From NCBI GenBank assembly GCA_963753195.1, contig CAVWBH010000003.1, positions 248,001-312,000 on the forward strand: a stretch of DNA of 64,000 nt, written 5' to 3'. The position numbers were made by a program, and so were the translations under genes. Positions 49,998 through 58,884 of this stretch are shown piece by piece (position 1 is the stretch's first letter; the number at the start of each line of letters is the position of its first letter). The notes beneath the pieces are model-generated. The model saw only the letters and a list, made by a program, of their open reading frames with translations, was not told the origin of the DNA and searched no databases. Source of the DNA: Palsa-504 sp963753195 (lineage in GTDB: Bacteria; Actinomycetota; Actinomycetes; Streptosporangiales; Streptosporangiaceae).

Positions 49998-51455
49998 CTA
50001 GAACGGGTACGGGGCGATGTCGCCGCGGATGGTGACCCAGCGGGTGTCGGTGAACGCGTCCAGGTTGGCCGTGCCGCCGAACCGGGCGCCGGTGCCGGAG
50101 GCGCCGAGGCCGCCGAACGGGATGTTCGGCTCGTCGTCGACCGTCTGCTCGTTGATGTGCACGATCCCGGTCGGGATCTGCCGGGCCAGCTCCAGGCCGC
50201 GCATGACGTCGCGGGTCAAGATGCCCAGCGACAGCCCGTACTCGCTGTCCGCGGCGAGCTTGACCGCGTCGTCGGCGGTCGCGAAGCGGATCACCGGGGC
50301 GACCGGGCCGAACACCTCGCTGGCGTAGGCCGGCATCTGCGCGGACACGTCGGCCAGCACGGTGGGGCGGTAGAACAGCCCGTCGTAGCGGCCCCCCGCG
50401 GCCAGCCGGGCCCCGGCGGCGACGCTGTCGCTGACCAGGCCGTGGACCTTGTCGCGCTGCCGTTCGTCGATGATCGGGCCGAGCGCCACCGGCTCGGTGG
50501 CCGGGTTCCCGACCGGGAGGTGGCTGGCCTTGTCGGCCAGCGCAGCCACGTAGTCGTCGTAGATGGCCTCGTGGACCAGGTGCCGGCCGGTCGTCATGCA
50601 GATCTGGCCCTGGTGCAGGAACGAGCCCCAGGCGCCCGCCGAGACCGCGCGGTCCAGGTCCACGTCGTCCAGGACGATGAGGGCGGAGTTGCCGCCGAGT
50701 TCGAGGTGCACGCGCTTGAGGTGGCGCCCGGCCAGCTCGCCGACCCGGCGGCCCGCGGCGGTGGACCCGGTGAAGGAGACCAGCCGCACCAAGGGCTCGG
50801 TGACCAGGGCCTCACCGGTCGCCGCCCCGCCCGGCAGCACGTGCAGCAGGCCGTCAGGCAGCCCGGCCTCGGCGAAGACCCGGGCCAGCGCGACGCCACC
50901 GCACACCGCGGTGCGCGGATCGGGCTTGAGCACCACGGCGTTGCCCAGGGCGAGCGCCGGCGCGACCGAGCGGATGGCCAGGATCTGGGGGAAGTTGAAC
51001 GGCGCGATCACGCCGACCACGCCGACGGGAACGCGCTCGGCGAAGCTCAGCCTGGGCTGCTCGCTGGGCAGCAGCTCGCCGTAGGCGCGCGAGGGCAGCG
51101 TGGCGGCCTGGTAGATCTCGGTGGTCGCGACGTGGGTCTCGAATCCCATGGCAGGCGGGATCTTGCCGCTCTCCCTGATCCCCCACCACTCGATCTCGGC
51201 CGCGTGGGCCTCCCACAGATCGGCCGCACGGCGCAGCACCGCTGACCGTTCGGTATGCGGCGTCGCCGCCCAGGCCGGCTGAGCGGCGGCCGCGAGCCGG
51301 GCGGCGGAGGCTACGTCAGCGGGGCCCGCGATCCCGGTCCGGCCGAGCTCGGCGCCAGTCGCGGGCTCGATCACCGCGGCGTCCCCGCCCGAGCCGTCGA
51401 CCCAGCCGCCGGAGTAGATCTTGCCGTGCCAGACCGCCTTGTCCATGAGAGACAT
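49998..51455 (-). CDS. Aldehyde dehydrogenase, benzaldehyde/vanillin dehydrogenase-like
   Basis: The 485-residue protein has the ALDH signature: VGVIAPFNFPQILAIRSVAPAL, FTGSTAAGRRVGELAGRH, VHLELGGNSALIVLDD with the general-base Glu, HQGQICMTTGRH with the catalytic Cys, and PFGGLGASGTGARFGG near the end. Such enzymes oxidise aldehydes to acids with NAD(P)+; the neighbourhood with pobA suggests an aromatic aldehyde giving 4-hydroxybenzoate or a relative. ATG 51455 is preferred over GTG 51461 as AGGAG lies 6 nt upstream. An A/T-rich segment with repeated CGTAA words (51479-51500) just upstream may be its promoter or operator. It ends 11 nt before pobA and forms an operon with it. Confidence 0.92.
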   Translation of the reverse strand: MSLMDKAVWHGKIYSGGWVDGSGGDAAVIEPATGAELGRTGIAGPADVASAARLAAAAQPAWAATPHTERSAVLRRAADLWEAHAAEIEWWGIRESGKIPPAMGFETHVATTEIYQAATLPSRAYGELLPSEQPRLSFAERVPVGVVGVIAPFNFPQILAIRSVAPALALGNAVVLKPDPRTAVCGGVALARVFAEAGLPDGLLHVLPGGAATGEALVTEPLVRLVSFTGSTAAGRRVGELAGRHLKRVHLELGGNSALIVLDDVDLDRAVSAGAWGSFLHQGQICMTTGRHLVHEAIYDDYVAALADKASHLPVGNPATEPVALGPIIDERQRDKVHGLVSDSVAAGARLAAGGRYDGLFYRPTVLADVSAQMPAYASEVFGPVAPVIRFATADDAVKLAADSEYGLSLGILTRDVMRGLELARQIPTGIVHINEQTVDDEPNIPFGGLGASGTGARFGGTANLDAFTDTRWVTIRGDIAPYPF

Positions 51456-51676
51456 GACCACTCCTTGCGTTCAATCGTGCGTAATACGTAACAATAACGA
51501 TAGTTCACGCAAAGCTCCCGGGCGATGCTCGCGCCGATGTTGCCGTCGACCGAGCGGTGAGCGGGAGGCCCGCTGACGGCCAGCCGGGAACGGCCAGGCC
51601 GCCGCGCCGCGCCGCGCCGTTAAATCGGGGGCGCATTGGTGGCCGCGGGGCGGGCCGCCGGCCACACTAGCTTGCT

Positions 51677-52315
51677 ATGCGCACGCTCGTCGTCGATCAT
51701 CCCCTGGTCACCCATAAGCTCACCGCGCTGCGCGACGTCGCCAGCGATACTGCGACATTCCGCAGCCTGACCGCCGAGCTGGTGACCCTGCTGGCCTACG
51801 AGGCCACCCGCGAGATGCGGGTGCAGCCCGTGTCGGTCACCACGCCGGTCGCCGTCGCCCGCGGCGTCAAGCTGGCCCGGCCGGTCCCGCTCATCGTGCC
51901 GGTGCTGCGGGCCGGCATCGGCATGCTGGACGGCATGACCCGGCTGCTGCCCATGGCCAACGTCGGCTTCGTCGGGCTGCGCCGGGACGAAGAGTCGCTC
52001 GTCGCTTCCACTTACGCGGACCGCCTGCCCGCCGACCTGGCCGGCCGGGACACCTTCGTGCTCGATCCGATGCTGGCCACCGGCGGGACCCTGGCCACCG
52101 TCATCAGCATGCTGGCCAGCCGCGGCGCCGCGTCGGTGACCGCGATCTGCCTGCTCGCGGCGCCCGAGGGCCTGCGCCACCTGGAGAAGGTCTTCGCCGG
52201 AGACGAGCCGTGGGTACGGGTGGTGACCGCAGCGGTCGACGAGCGGCTGAACGAGCGCGGGTACATCGTGCCGGGGCTCGGCGACGCGGGCGATCGCCTG
52301 TTCGGCATGATCTAG
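51677..52315 (+). CDS. upp: Uracil phosphoribosyltransferase
   Basis: The 212-residue protein is a full-length Upp. It starts VVDHPLVTHKLTALRD, contains PVLRAGIGMLDGMTRLLP and the PRPP-binding DPMLATGGTLATVISML, and ends in the uracil-binding tail YIVPGLGDAGDRLFG. It makes UMP from uracil and PRPP. It precedes, though on the other strand, the cdd-deoA-add operon that releases uracil from nucleosides, so together they complete pyrimidine salvage. The gene has its own promoter in the gap to the aldehyde dehydrogenase gene; the ribosome binding site is weak. Confidence 0.96.
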   Translation: MRTLVVDHPLVTHKLTALRDVASDTATFRSLTAELVTLLAYEATREMRVQPVSVTTPVAVARGVKLARPVPLIVPVLRAGIGMLDGMTRLLPMANVGFVGLRRDEESLVASTYADRLPADLAGRDTFVLDPMLATGGTLATVISMLASRGAASVTAICLLAAPEGLRHLEKVFAGDEPWVRVVTAAVDERLNERGYIVPGLGDAGDRLFGMI

Positions 52316-52319
52316 GAGA

Positions 52320-52360
52320 CGTTTCGGGCTCGAGTCGTTTCGGGCTCGAATTCTTTCGGG
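52320..52360. repeat. 16-bp direct repeat downstream of upp
   Basis: CGTTTCGGGCTCGAGT (52320-52335) and CGTTTCGGGCTCGAAT (52336-52351) are adjacent, followed by a truncated TCTTTCGGGC. It begins 4 nt after the upp stop. The cause is probably local duplication. Confidence 0.8.
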
Positions 52361-52543
52361 CAGGGCGCCGGGCCTGCCGCGGGATAGGCCACGGCGCCGG
52401 CCGGTACGCGGGCTTAGGCCCCCCCAATACTCGCGGGCGGCTGGCGCCCCCACGAGCAGAGCCCGGCACCCTGCCACTGAGCAGCCAAGCAGAACGGTCC
52501 GCGGAGCGATATCCCCGGATTCGGGGACGGGTAGGGTGAGCCC

Positions 52544-53347
52544 ATGGCGGTGAGCGCCCGAGTGAGCACCGAATCCGGCCAGGAGATGCGGATCGCCGAG
52601 GGGACCCGGCTGGTCTTCGGCCGGGGACCTGGGGTGGACCTGGCCGTGGCGGCCGGGCGCGGGCTGTCCCGGCGGGCCGGCATCGTGACCGCGATGGCGG
52701 CCGGGGCGTGGATCACCAACATCAGCCGCACGCACGCGCTGTACGTAGCGGGCGAGGACTACCGGATCAGGCTGCCGCGGCTGGAGGACAGCGGGGAGCC
52801 GGCCGGCGGCTGGCTGCTGCACACGGGCACCGCGCGGGTCGGCTCGCGAGCCATGCTGGACGAGGGGCTGCCGCTCCAGGTGACGGTGACCGGGCCGCCG
52901 GGCGACGGGACCCCGGGCGAGAGCCAGCCGGACGGCGAGGGCACGATCCTGCCGCTCTACCTGGACCCGATGACCAAGGGATTCCTGGTCGCGCTGATCT
53001 GGTGCCGGCCGTGGCTGATCGACCCGAGCGCCACCACGCCGCTGCCACGGACGCCGGAAATCGCCCGGGCCGCGCTCGAGGTGACCGGCGCCTACCACGA
53101 GCTCGAGCGGTTCGAGACCGACGCCGAGTTCCGTGACCTGCTGTCGGCGCGGGTCGCCGAGCACATCAAGGTGCTGCGGCGGAAGATCCTCGATCGCGGG
53201 CTGGCCGGCCCGGACGTGCGGCTCTCGGACGAGGTGGCGGTCCGGATCCTGACCGAGCACGGCATCATCACCTCGGCGGACCTCGGCCTGCTGGCCGACC
53301 CGGCGTGGCGGTCCCGGCAGGAAGACCTGTGGTGGACCGAGAGCTGA
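52544..53347 (+). CDS. FHA-like domain protein
   Basis: The 267-residue protein has an N-terminal beta-rich part TRLVFGRGPGVDLAVAAG, followed by LSRRAGIVTAMAAGAWITNISRTHALYV, which has the Gly-Arg, Ser-Arg-x-Ala/His and Asn-x-Ser features of FHA domains in divergent form. A phosphothreonine-binding role is therefore plausible. The second half (LYLDPMTKGFLVALIWCRPW; RTPEIARAALEVTGAYHE; then VRLSDEVAVRILTEHGIIT) is a helical region like a winged-helix module. It converges with a Ser/Thr kinase gene, leaving 12 nt between the stops, and is a natural candidate for its substrate. Confidence 0.7.
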   Translation: MAVSARVSTESGQEMRIAEGTRLVFGRGPGVDLAVAAGRGLSRRAGIVTAMAAGAWITNISRTHALYVAGEDYRIRLPRLEDSGEPAGGWLLHTGTARVGSRAMLDEGLPLQVTVTGPPGDGTPGESQPDGEGTILPLYLDPMTKGFLVALIWCRPWLIDPSATTPLPRTPEIARAALEVTGAYHELERFETDAEFRDLLSARVAEHIKVLRRKILDRGLAGPDVRLSDEVAVRILTEHGIITSADLGLLADPAWRSRQEDLWWTES

Positions 53348-53359
53348 GGCAGGACTGGT

Positions 53360-54967
53360 TCAGCCGCCGGGCGGCGCGGACGGGAGCACGATGAAGTTCG
53401 TCCTGGCCGTGCCGCCACCCGATGCGGAGGCATCGACCGTGACCTCGCCCAGCTTGAACGACTGCGGATAAAGCTCGCTGACCGGGACCGTGAACGTCCC
53501 GTCCGGGCCCACCGTCGCGTGGTGCGACGAGGTCACGTCGAGCAGGTCCGGCTGCGCCGGCGGTGGGCCGACCTCGCTGAGGGAGAACGTCACCGATGCC
53601 CCGGGCGAGAAGCGGTTCCCCTGGACCACGAACGCGGTACTCGAGGTGCCCTCGCTGAGCCTCACCATGCACAGGCCCGGCCCGGAGCCGGTGTGGACGG
53701 TCCCGCACACCGTGTCCGGCGGGTCCGGGATCGGCGGCAGGCCCGAGGGCGACGGGGTGCTGGAACTGCTCAGCGACGCGCCGAGGATGACCCCGGTCAC
53801 CACCAGCGCCGCGCCGACCGAGACCCAGCCGACCCAGGCCAGGTGACCGCGCAGCCACTGCCGCCAGCCGCCCGCCGCCCGGGACGACGCGGGCCCGGTC
53901 CGGTGCCGGGCCTCCCCTCCGACCAGCCCGGGCCCGGGCTGGTCGGAGGGGGGCAGGTCGGTGTACGAGGGCGCGGTGGCATCCGCGCTGTCCTCGTTGT
54001 CGGCGGTGTCCGCGGGATCCGCGGGATCCACCGCACCCGCGGGTCCCGCGGCGAGCAGCGGATTGCGCTGGTACTGCGCGACCAGGGCCATGGCCGGCCC
54101 GGGCAGGTAGGAGTGCTCCCCGGCCGCGCCCGGGCGGGTCTCGGCAAAGTGGCCGAGCTGGGCGAGCAGCGCGGCCGACGTCAGGCGCTGCGCCGGCTCC
54201 CGGCGCATGCAGGCGGCGACGAGCGGGGCGAGCTCGGCGGGCAGGGCGGACAGGTCAGGCTCCTCGGTGGCCAGCCGGGCCAGCACGTCCATGACCGTGT
54301 CCCCGCGATAGGGAGGGTGCCCGGTCGCCGCGAAGACCAGCGTGGCGCCAAGGGAGTACACGTCGCTGGCCGCCGAGGCCCGGGCCCCCTCATGGGCCTG
54401 CTCCGGGGCCATGTACGCGGGCGTGCCGACGGTGCCGTGCGAGGTGGAAATGCTCATGCGTTCGGCCGCCCGGGCCACGCCGAAGTCGATTACCCGGGGC
54501 CCGTCCGGCGCGACCAGCACGTTGGACGGCTTCAGGTCACGGTGCACCAGGCCGACGCGGTGGATCGAGTCCAGCGCCTCCGCGCACCCGGCGGCGAGCC
54601 ACCGGACCGCGGCCACCGGCAGCGGGCCGCAGGCCCGGACCAGCCGGCTCAGCGACGGCGCGGCCACATACGCGGTGGCCAGCCAGGGCAGGTCGGCCTC
54701 GGGATCGGCCTCGACGACGGCGGCGGTGAAGAACCCGCTCACCTTGCGCGCGGCCGCTACCTCCTGCGCGAACCGGTTGCGGAAGCCCGCCTCCTCGGCC
54801 AGCTCGACCCTGATCGTCTTCACCGCGACCAGCCGCCCGGCCGCGGAACGGCCCAGGAAGACCTGCCCCATCGACCCGGCCCCCAGACGGCCGAGGATCA
54901 CGTACGGCCCGATCCGCTCCGGGTCCCACCGGCGCAGCCGCGCTCCCACCGGTTCCGGTTCCGTCAT
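53360..54967 (-). CDS. Transmembrane Ser/Thr protein kinase with a C-terminal extracytoplasmic domain
   Basis: The 535-residue protein is a PknB-type Hanks kinase. The glycine loop is LGRLGAGSMGQVFLGRSAAG, the catalytic Lys is in VAVKTIRVEL, the catalytic loop is VHRDLKPSNVLVA, VIDFGVARAAE replaces DFG with the same Asp, and GTPAYMAPEQAHEG is the activation segment end. A Pro/Asp-rich juxtamembrane stretch leads to one membrane helix (WVGWVSVGAALVVTGVIL) and a beta-rich external domain with two Cys (DTVCGTVHTGSGPGLCMVRL) that could sense a ligand. Start ATG 54967 has GGGAGGG upstream. The adjacent FHA-like protein could be a partner. Confidence 0.93.
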   Translation of the reverse strand: MTEPEPVGARLRRWDPERIGPYVILGRLGAGSMGQVFLGRSAAGRLVAVKTIRVELAEEAGFRNRFAQEVAAARKVSGFFTAAVVEADPEADLPWLATAYVAAPSLSRLVRACGPLPVAAVRWLAAGCAEALDSIHRVGLVHRDLKPSNVLVAPDGPRVIDFGVARAAERMSISTSHGTVGTPAYMAPEQAHEGARASAASDVYSLGATLVFAATGHPPYRGDTVMDVLARLATEEPDLSALPAELAPLVAACMRREPAQRLTSAALLAQLGHFAETRPGAAGEHSYLPGPAMALVAQYQRNPLLAAGPAGAVDPADPADTADNEDSADATAPSYTDLPPSDQPGPGLVGGEARHRTGPASSRAAGGWRQWLRGHLAWVGWVSVGAALVVTGVILGASLSSSSTPSPSGLPPIPDPPDTVCGTVHTGSGPGLCMVRLSEGTSSTAFVVQGNRFSPGASVTFSLSEVGPPPAQPDLLDVTSSHHATVGPDGTFTVPVSELYPQSFKLGEVTVDASASGGGTARTNFIVLPSAPPGG

Positions 54968-55082
54968 TGGTTCCCTCCCGGCATCTATCATGCCGAATCG
55001 CAGCCGTTTGCGCGTAGTGTCCGCTGCGGAGCGTTACAGGTGATCTGGGAGACGAACCCTGGTTCGTTAGGTAAGAAAGAAA

Positions 55083-56198
55083 CTAGCTGGGTTGATGGGA
55101 GCCCAGCATGCTGACGGGAACCACGGCGTCGCTGCGGGCGCGGGCGGTGGCGAAGCCCGGCTTGATGACGGTGTTGATCAGTCGCAGCCGTTCGTCGAAG
55201 CCGGCGAACGCGCTCTTCATCGCGTTGATGGTCAGCCATTCGACATCAGACCAGCTGTAACCGAACTCCTCGGCCAGCCGGTGGAACTCCGAGCTCAGCG
55301 TCACCTGGCTCATCAGCCGGTTGTCGGTGTTGACCGTGACCCGGAACTGCAGCTGGCGCAGCAGCCGGAGCGGGTGCGTGGCCATTGAGGCGGCGGCCCC
55401 GGTCTGGACGTTCGAGGTCGGGCACATCTCCAGCGGGATCCGGCGGTCCCTGATGTAGGCGGCCAGCCGGCCGAGCCGGACGTTGCCCTGCGGGCTGATG
55501 TCGATGTCATCGGTGATGCGGACGCCGTGGCCGAGCCGCTCGGTTCCGCACCACTGCACCGCCTCCCATATCGACGGCAGCCCGAACGCCTCGCCGGCGT
55601 GGATGGTGATGTGGAAGTCCTCCCGCTTGAGGTACTGGAAGGCGTCCAGGTGCCGGCTCGGCGGCCAGCCCGCCTCGGCGCCCGCGATGTCGAAGCCGAC
55701 CACGCCCTCGTCCCGGTGACGCACGGCCAGCTCGGCGATCTCCAGCGACCTGGCCGCCGTGCGCATGGCGGTGAGCAGGGCGTACACCGTGATCGGGCGC
55801 CCGTTGCTACCGTCGCGGAAGCCGTCGAGCACCGCCTCGACCACCTCGTCCAGGCTCAGCCCGCGCTCGGTGTGCAGTTCCGGCGCGAACCTGACCTCGG
55901 CGTAGACCACGCCGTCGGCGGCCAGGTCCGCCGCGCACTCGGCCGCGACCCGGCGCAGCGCGTCCGGGGTCTGCATCACCGCCACGGTGTGCCGGAAGGC
56001 GTCCAGGTAGATCTCGAGGTGACCGCGGTGCGCGCCCTCGGTGAGCCGTTTGGTCAGGTCCTCGACGTTATCGCCGGGCAGGTCCGTATAGCCCGTCTCG
56101 CGGGCCAGGTCGAGCACGGTCTGCGGGCGCAGGCCGCCGTCCAGGTGGTCGTGCAGCAGGACCTTCGGGACGGCGCGGATCTCGGCGAGGGTCAGCAT
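55083..56198 (-). CDS. add: Adenosine deaminase
   Basis: The 371-residue protein has the amidohydrolase zinc site: KVLLHDHLDGGLRP with the first His pair, ITIHAGEAFGLPSIWEAV with the third His and the catalytic Glu, GTERLGHGVRI with the His that orients the substrate, and VTVNTDNRLMSQVTL, where Ser or Asn replaces the more common Asp-Pro pair, while the Asp metal ligand is kept. It deaminates adenosine or deoxyadenosine to inosine. It is third in the operon cdd-deoA-add with 12 nt after deoA. The start ATG 56198 is in the usual place relative to the first motif. Confidence 0.95.
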   Translation of the reverse strand: MLTLAEIRAVPKVLLHDHLDGGLRPQTVLDLARETGYTDLPGDNVEDLTKRLTEGAHRGHLEIYLDAFRHTVAVMQTPDALRRVAAECAADLAADGVVYAEVRFAPELHTERGLSLDEVVEAVLDGFRDGSNGRPITVYALLTAMRTAARSLEIAELAVRHRDEGVVGFDIAGAEAGWPPSRHLDAFQYLKREDFHITIHAGEAFGLPSIWEAVQWCGTERLGHGVRITDDIDISPQGNVRLGRLAAYIRDRRIPLEMCPTSNVQTGAAASMATHPLRLLRQLQFRVTVNTDNRLMSQVTLSSEFHRLAEEFGYSWSDVEWLTINAMKSAFAGFDERLRLINTVIKPGFATARARSDAVVPVSMLGSHQPS

Positions 56199-56210
56199 CT
56201 CCCCATTGTG

Positions 56211-57506
56211 CTACGGGCCGATGTGCTGCGGGCCGACCACCTCGAGGACGAGGGGCGGGGTGGGCGGCGGAGGCTGGGCGGCGAACGTGGCCGCGCCCTC
56301 CAGGGCAGCCAGAGCCGGGGCGAAGCGCTCCGGCGCGTCGGCCCGCAACTCGAGCAGGGGCTGGCCCTGGCGCACCCGGTCGCCCGGCTTGGCCAGGCAG
56401 ATGACGCCCGCGGCCGCGCTCACCGGATCTTCCTTGCGGGCCCGGCCCGCGCCGAGCCGCCACCCGGCGGTGCCCACCTGCAGGGCGTCCAGGCCGGCCA
56501 GCCAGCCGTCGGCGGGTGCCGGCAGAGCCGTGGTGACGTGCGCGGCCTGCGGCAGCGGGGCGTCCGGATCGCCGCCCTGAGCGCGGACCATGGCCCGGAA
56601 CGTCTCGTACGCCCGCCCGTCGGCGATCGCGGCGGCCGGGTCGGCGTCGACGCGGGCCAGCGCGAGCATCTCGGCGGCCAGGGCGAGCGTGACCTCCATC
56701 AGGTCGGCCGGCCCGTCACCCTGCAGCGCCTGGATGCACTCCTGCACCTCGACGGCGTTGCCCACGGCGCGGCCGAGCGGGGTGTCCATCCGGGTGAGCA
56801 GGGCCCGGGTGGTCACGCCATGCTCCTCGCCCAGGGCGACCATGGTCTGCGCCAGCTCGAACGCCCGCTGCCGGTCCTTCATGAACGCGCCGGTGCCGAC
56901 CTTGACGTCCAGGACCAGCGCGCTGGTCCCCTCGGCGATCTTCTTCGACATGATCGAGCTGGCGATGAGCGGGATGGACTCGACCGTCCCGGTCACGTCC
57001 CGCAGCGCGTACAGCCTGCGGTCGGCCGGGGCCAGCCCGGAGCCGGCGGCGCAGATGACACAGCCCGCTTTCGCCAGCACCTCGAGGGTCTGCGCCGTGC
57101 TGAGCGCGGTGCGGAAACCGGGGATCGACTCCAGCTTGTCCAGCGTGCCGCCGGTGTGCCCGAGACCGCGGCCGGACAGCTGCGGGACGGCGGCGCCGCA
57201 GGCCGCGACCAGCGGCGCGAGGATCAGGCTGACCTTGTCCCCCACCCCGCCGGTGGAGTGCTTGTCGACGGTCGGCCGGGTGATCGGGGACAGGTCGAGG
57301 CGCTCGCCTGAGGCGATCATGGCCGCGGTCCAGGCCCGCAGCTCGTCGCCGTCCAGGCCCTGGAAATAGATCGCCATCAGCAGCGCGGACATCTGTTCAT
57401 CGGCGACGTCACCGCGGGCGTAGGCCTCGAAGAGCCAGCGGATATCGTCGCCGGGCAGCTTTCGCCCGTCCCGTTTGGCCGTGATGAGGCTGACCGTGTC
57501 GGTCAC
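56211..57506 (-). CDS. deoA: Thymidine (pyrimidine-nucleoside) phosphorylase
   Basis: The 431-residue protein has the family signature SGRGLGHTGGTLDKLESIPG, the phosphate-binding KHSTGGVGDKVSLIL and the catalytic SIMSKKIAEGTSALVLDVK. It splits thymidine or uridine with phosphate into base and (deoxy)ribose 1-phosphate. The C-terminal ~90 residues form the alpha/beta lobe, ending in a Pro-rich segment. The start is a GTG at 57506 whose first base is the last base of the cdd stop codon, so translation is coupled. The products feed Upp (51.7 kb) and sugar-phosphate metabolism. Confidence 0.96.
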   Translation of the reverse strand: MTDTVSLITAKRDGRKLPGDDIRWLFEAYARGDVADEQMSALLMAIYFQGLDGDELRAWTAAMIASGERLDLSPITRPTVDKHSTGGVGDKVSLILAPLVAACGAAVPQLSGRGLGHTGGTLDKLESIPGFRTALSTAQTLEVLAKAGCVICAAGSGLAPADRRLYALRDVTGTVESIPLIASSIMSKKIAEGTSALVLDVKVGTGAFMKDRQRAFELAQTMVALGEEHGVTTRALLTRMDTPLGRAVGNAVEVQECIQALQGDGPADLMEVTLALAAEMLALARVDADPAAAIADGRAYETFRAMVRAQGGDPDAPLPQAAHVTTALPAPADGWLAGLDALQVGTAGWRLGAGRARKEDPVSAAAGVICLAKPGDRVRQGQPLLELRADAPERFAPALAALEGAATFAAQPPPPTPPLVLEVVGPQHIGP

Positions 57507-57931
57507 TAGGGCTCCTTACGCTGGTCCCTGCGCTGGGCCAGGTCGGTGCCGGTGAACGCGGCCGGGAGCAGGACCCTCAGCTCCACCGGCCCGCTCGCGG
57601 TGTCGACCAGGAGCCCCTCGCCGCCCGCTTCGAGCAGGAGCTGGCGGCAGCGGCCGCACGGCAGCAGCGGCTCCCCGTCGCCCGCCACCACGCAGGCGGC
57701 CAGCAGGCGGGGGGGCGCCCCGGCGGCCCCAGCGGCGTGCAGCGCGCTGACCAGGCCGCACTCCGCGCACAGGGTCAGGCCGTAGGATGCGTTCTCCACG
57801 TTGCAGCCGATGACGATACGCCCGTCGGCGGTCTGGCCGGCCGCGCCGACGCGCAGTCCGGAATAAGGAGCGTACGCCTGGGCCGCGGCCATGATGGCGG
57901 CCGCGCGCAAGGCCGGCCAGTCGGTGCTCAC
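57506..57931 (-). CDS. cdd: Cytidine deaminase
   Basis: The 141-residue protein has the zinc site of tetrameric cytidine deaminases: CNVENASYGLTLCAECGLVS with the catalytic Glu next to the first Cys, and LPCGRCRQLLLEAG with the last two Cys. The Tyr-rich N-terminal AYAPYSGLRVGAAG is the substrate loop. It turns cytidine into uridine, the substrate of DeoA behind it. It is the first gene of the salvage operon; a 47-bp inverted repeat lies 52 nt upstream of its start, between it and the response-regulator gene. Confidence 0.96.
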   Translation of the reverse strand: MSTDWPALRAAAIMAAAQAYAPYSGLRVGAAGQTADGRIVIGCNVENASYGLTLCAECGLVSALHAAGAAGAPPRLLAACVVAGDGEPLLPCGRCRQLLLEAGGEGLLVDTASGPVELRVLLPAAFTGTDLAQRRDQRKEP

Positions 57932-57982
57932 GAAAGGAGTCTAGGAGTCGCTCAGATCGGGCGACAGGTTCCCCGGGATGCC

Positions 57983-58029
57983 GGGTTCGTGTGAATGAGG
58001 CTGCAGGGGTGCCTCATCCACACGAACCC
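57983..58029. promoter_or_regulatory. 19-bp inverted repeat between cdd and the two-component system
   Basis: GGGTTCGTGTGAATGAGGC (57983-58001) and its complement at 58011-58029 match in 18 of 19 positions around a 9-nt spacer. It sits 52 nt upstream of cdd and 171 nt upstream of the response-regulator start, so it may serve as an operator for one or both, or as a hairpin in either leader. Confidence 0.65.
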
Positions 58030-58200
58030 TCCCATGTCATCCGCGCGGCAGCGGCAGGGTGGCTGTCCGCGCTAGAGCAAGGAACTCTGGTAGTAATAAT
58101 GCCCAACGACTTCCTAGGACCCACCCTGGAAGAAGTTCAGGTTTGGTTAAGATCTTCGCCCGATTGGGCACCTGCCGGTTTCGTGCTTAGCGTGGAGGCC

Positions 58201-58884
58201 GTGAACGCTCGCCTGGGCCGGGTCCTCGTGGTTGAAGACGACCCCGGCATCGCCACTCAGCTGGTCCGCGGACTGATCCGGGCCGGCTACGAAACCGGCA
58301 GTGTCAACACCGGGCAGGCGGCGCTGGACTGGCCGGCGCCCGACGTGGTGCTGCTCGACCTCGGGCTGCCGGACATCGACGGGATCGAGGTCTGCCGCCA
58401 GCTTCGCCAGTCCTGCGACGCGGCGATCATCGTGGTCACCGCGCGCGGCGAGGAATCCGACCGGGTGCTGGCCCTCGACGAGGGCGCCGACGACTACCTG
58501 ATCAAGCCGTTCGGGCTGGCCGAGCTGCTGGCCAGGATCCGGGCCGTGCTGCGCCGCAGCAGGCAGCCCGCCGGCCACCCTCAGGTGCTGCAGTACGGCG
58601 CGCTCACGGTGGACCTGCGCACGCACAAGGTCACCGTCAGCGGGCAGCAGATCGCGGTGACGCCGAAGGAGTTCGCCATCCTTGAGTGCCTGTCCAGCGA
58701 TCCGGGACGGGTGGTGAGCCGCCAGGAGATGCTCGAGCGGGCCTGGGATGAGCACTGGTACGGCCCGACCAAGGTCCTCGATGTGCACATGGCGGCGCTG
58801 CGCCGCAAGCTGGGCGACCCGGGCATCATCGAGACCGTCTACGGTCACGGCTTCCGGCTCGCCGACCCCGGCAGCTCGCCGTGA
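58201..58884 (+). CDS. OmpR-family response regulator
   Basis: The 227-residue protein has a receiver domain with VLVVEDDPGIATQLVRGL (acid pocket), VVLLDLGLPDIDG (phosphoacceptor Asp), VVTARGEESDRV and DDYLIKPFGLAELLARI (conserved Lys), then an OmpR winged helix (LTVDLRTHKVTVSGQQIAVT, GPTKVLDVHMAALRRKLGD, IETVYGHGFRLA). It should bind DNA when phosphorylated by the kinase encoded next. The start is GTG 58201, preceded by GGAGG; an open frame continues upstream to 57991 but would read into the inverted repeat and is not part of the family. Confidence 0.95.
   Translation: MNARLGRVLVVEDDPGIATQLVRGLIRAGYETGSVNTGQAALDWPAPDVVLLDLGLPDIDGIEVCRQLRQSCDAAIIVVTARGEESDRVLALDEGADDYLIKPFGLAELLARIRAVLRRSRQPAGHPQVLQYGALTVDLRTHKVTVSGQQIAVTPKEFAILECLSSDPGRVVSRQEMLERAWDEHWYGPTKVLDVHMAALRRKLGDPGIIETVYGHGFRLADPGSSP

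Noticed and set aside
48513..51245. Plus-strand 910-codon frame across pobA and the aldehyde dehydrogenase gene
   Set aside because: The translation is repetitive Gly/Val/Gln/Arg without domains, and both minus-strand genes on the same DNA are well-defined families.
52320..52360. 16-bp repeats after upp as a regulatory array
   Set aside because: Only two full copies directly adjacent; a simple local duplication explains them.
57991..58200. N-terminal extension of the response regulator back to 57991
   Set aside because: The frame is open but runs into the inverted repeat, receiver domains start directly with the acid-pocket strand, and GTG 58201 has a proper GGAGG site.
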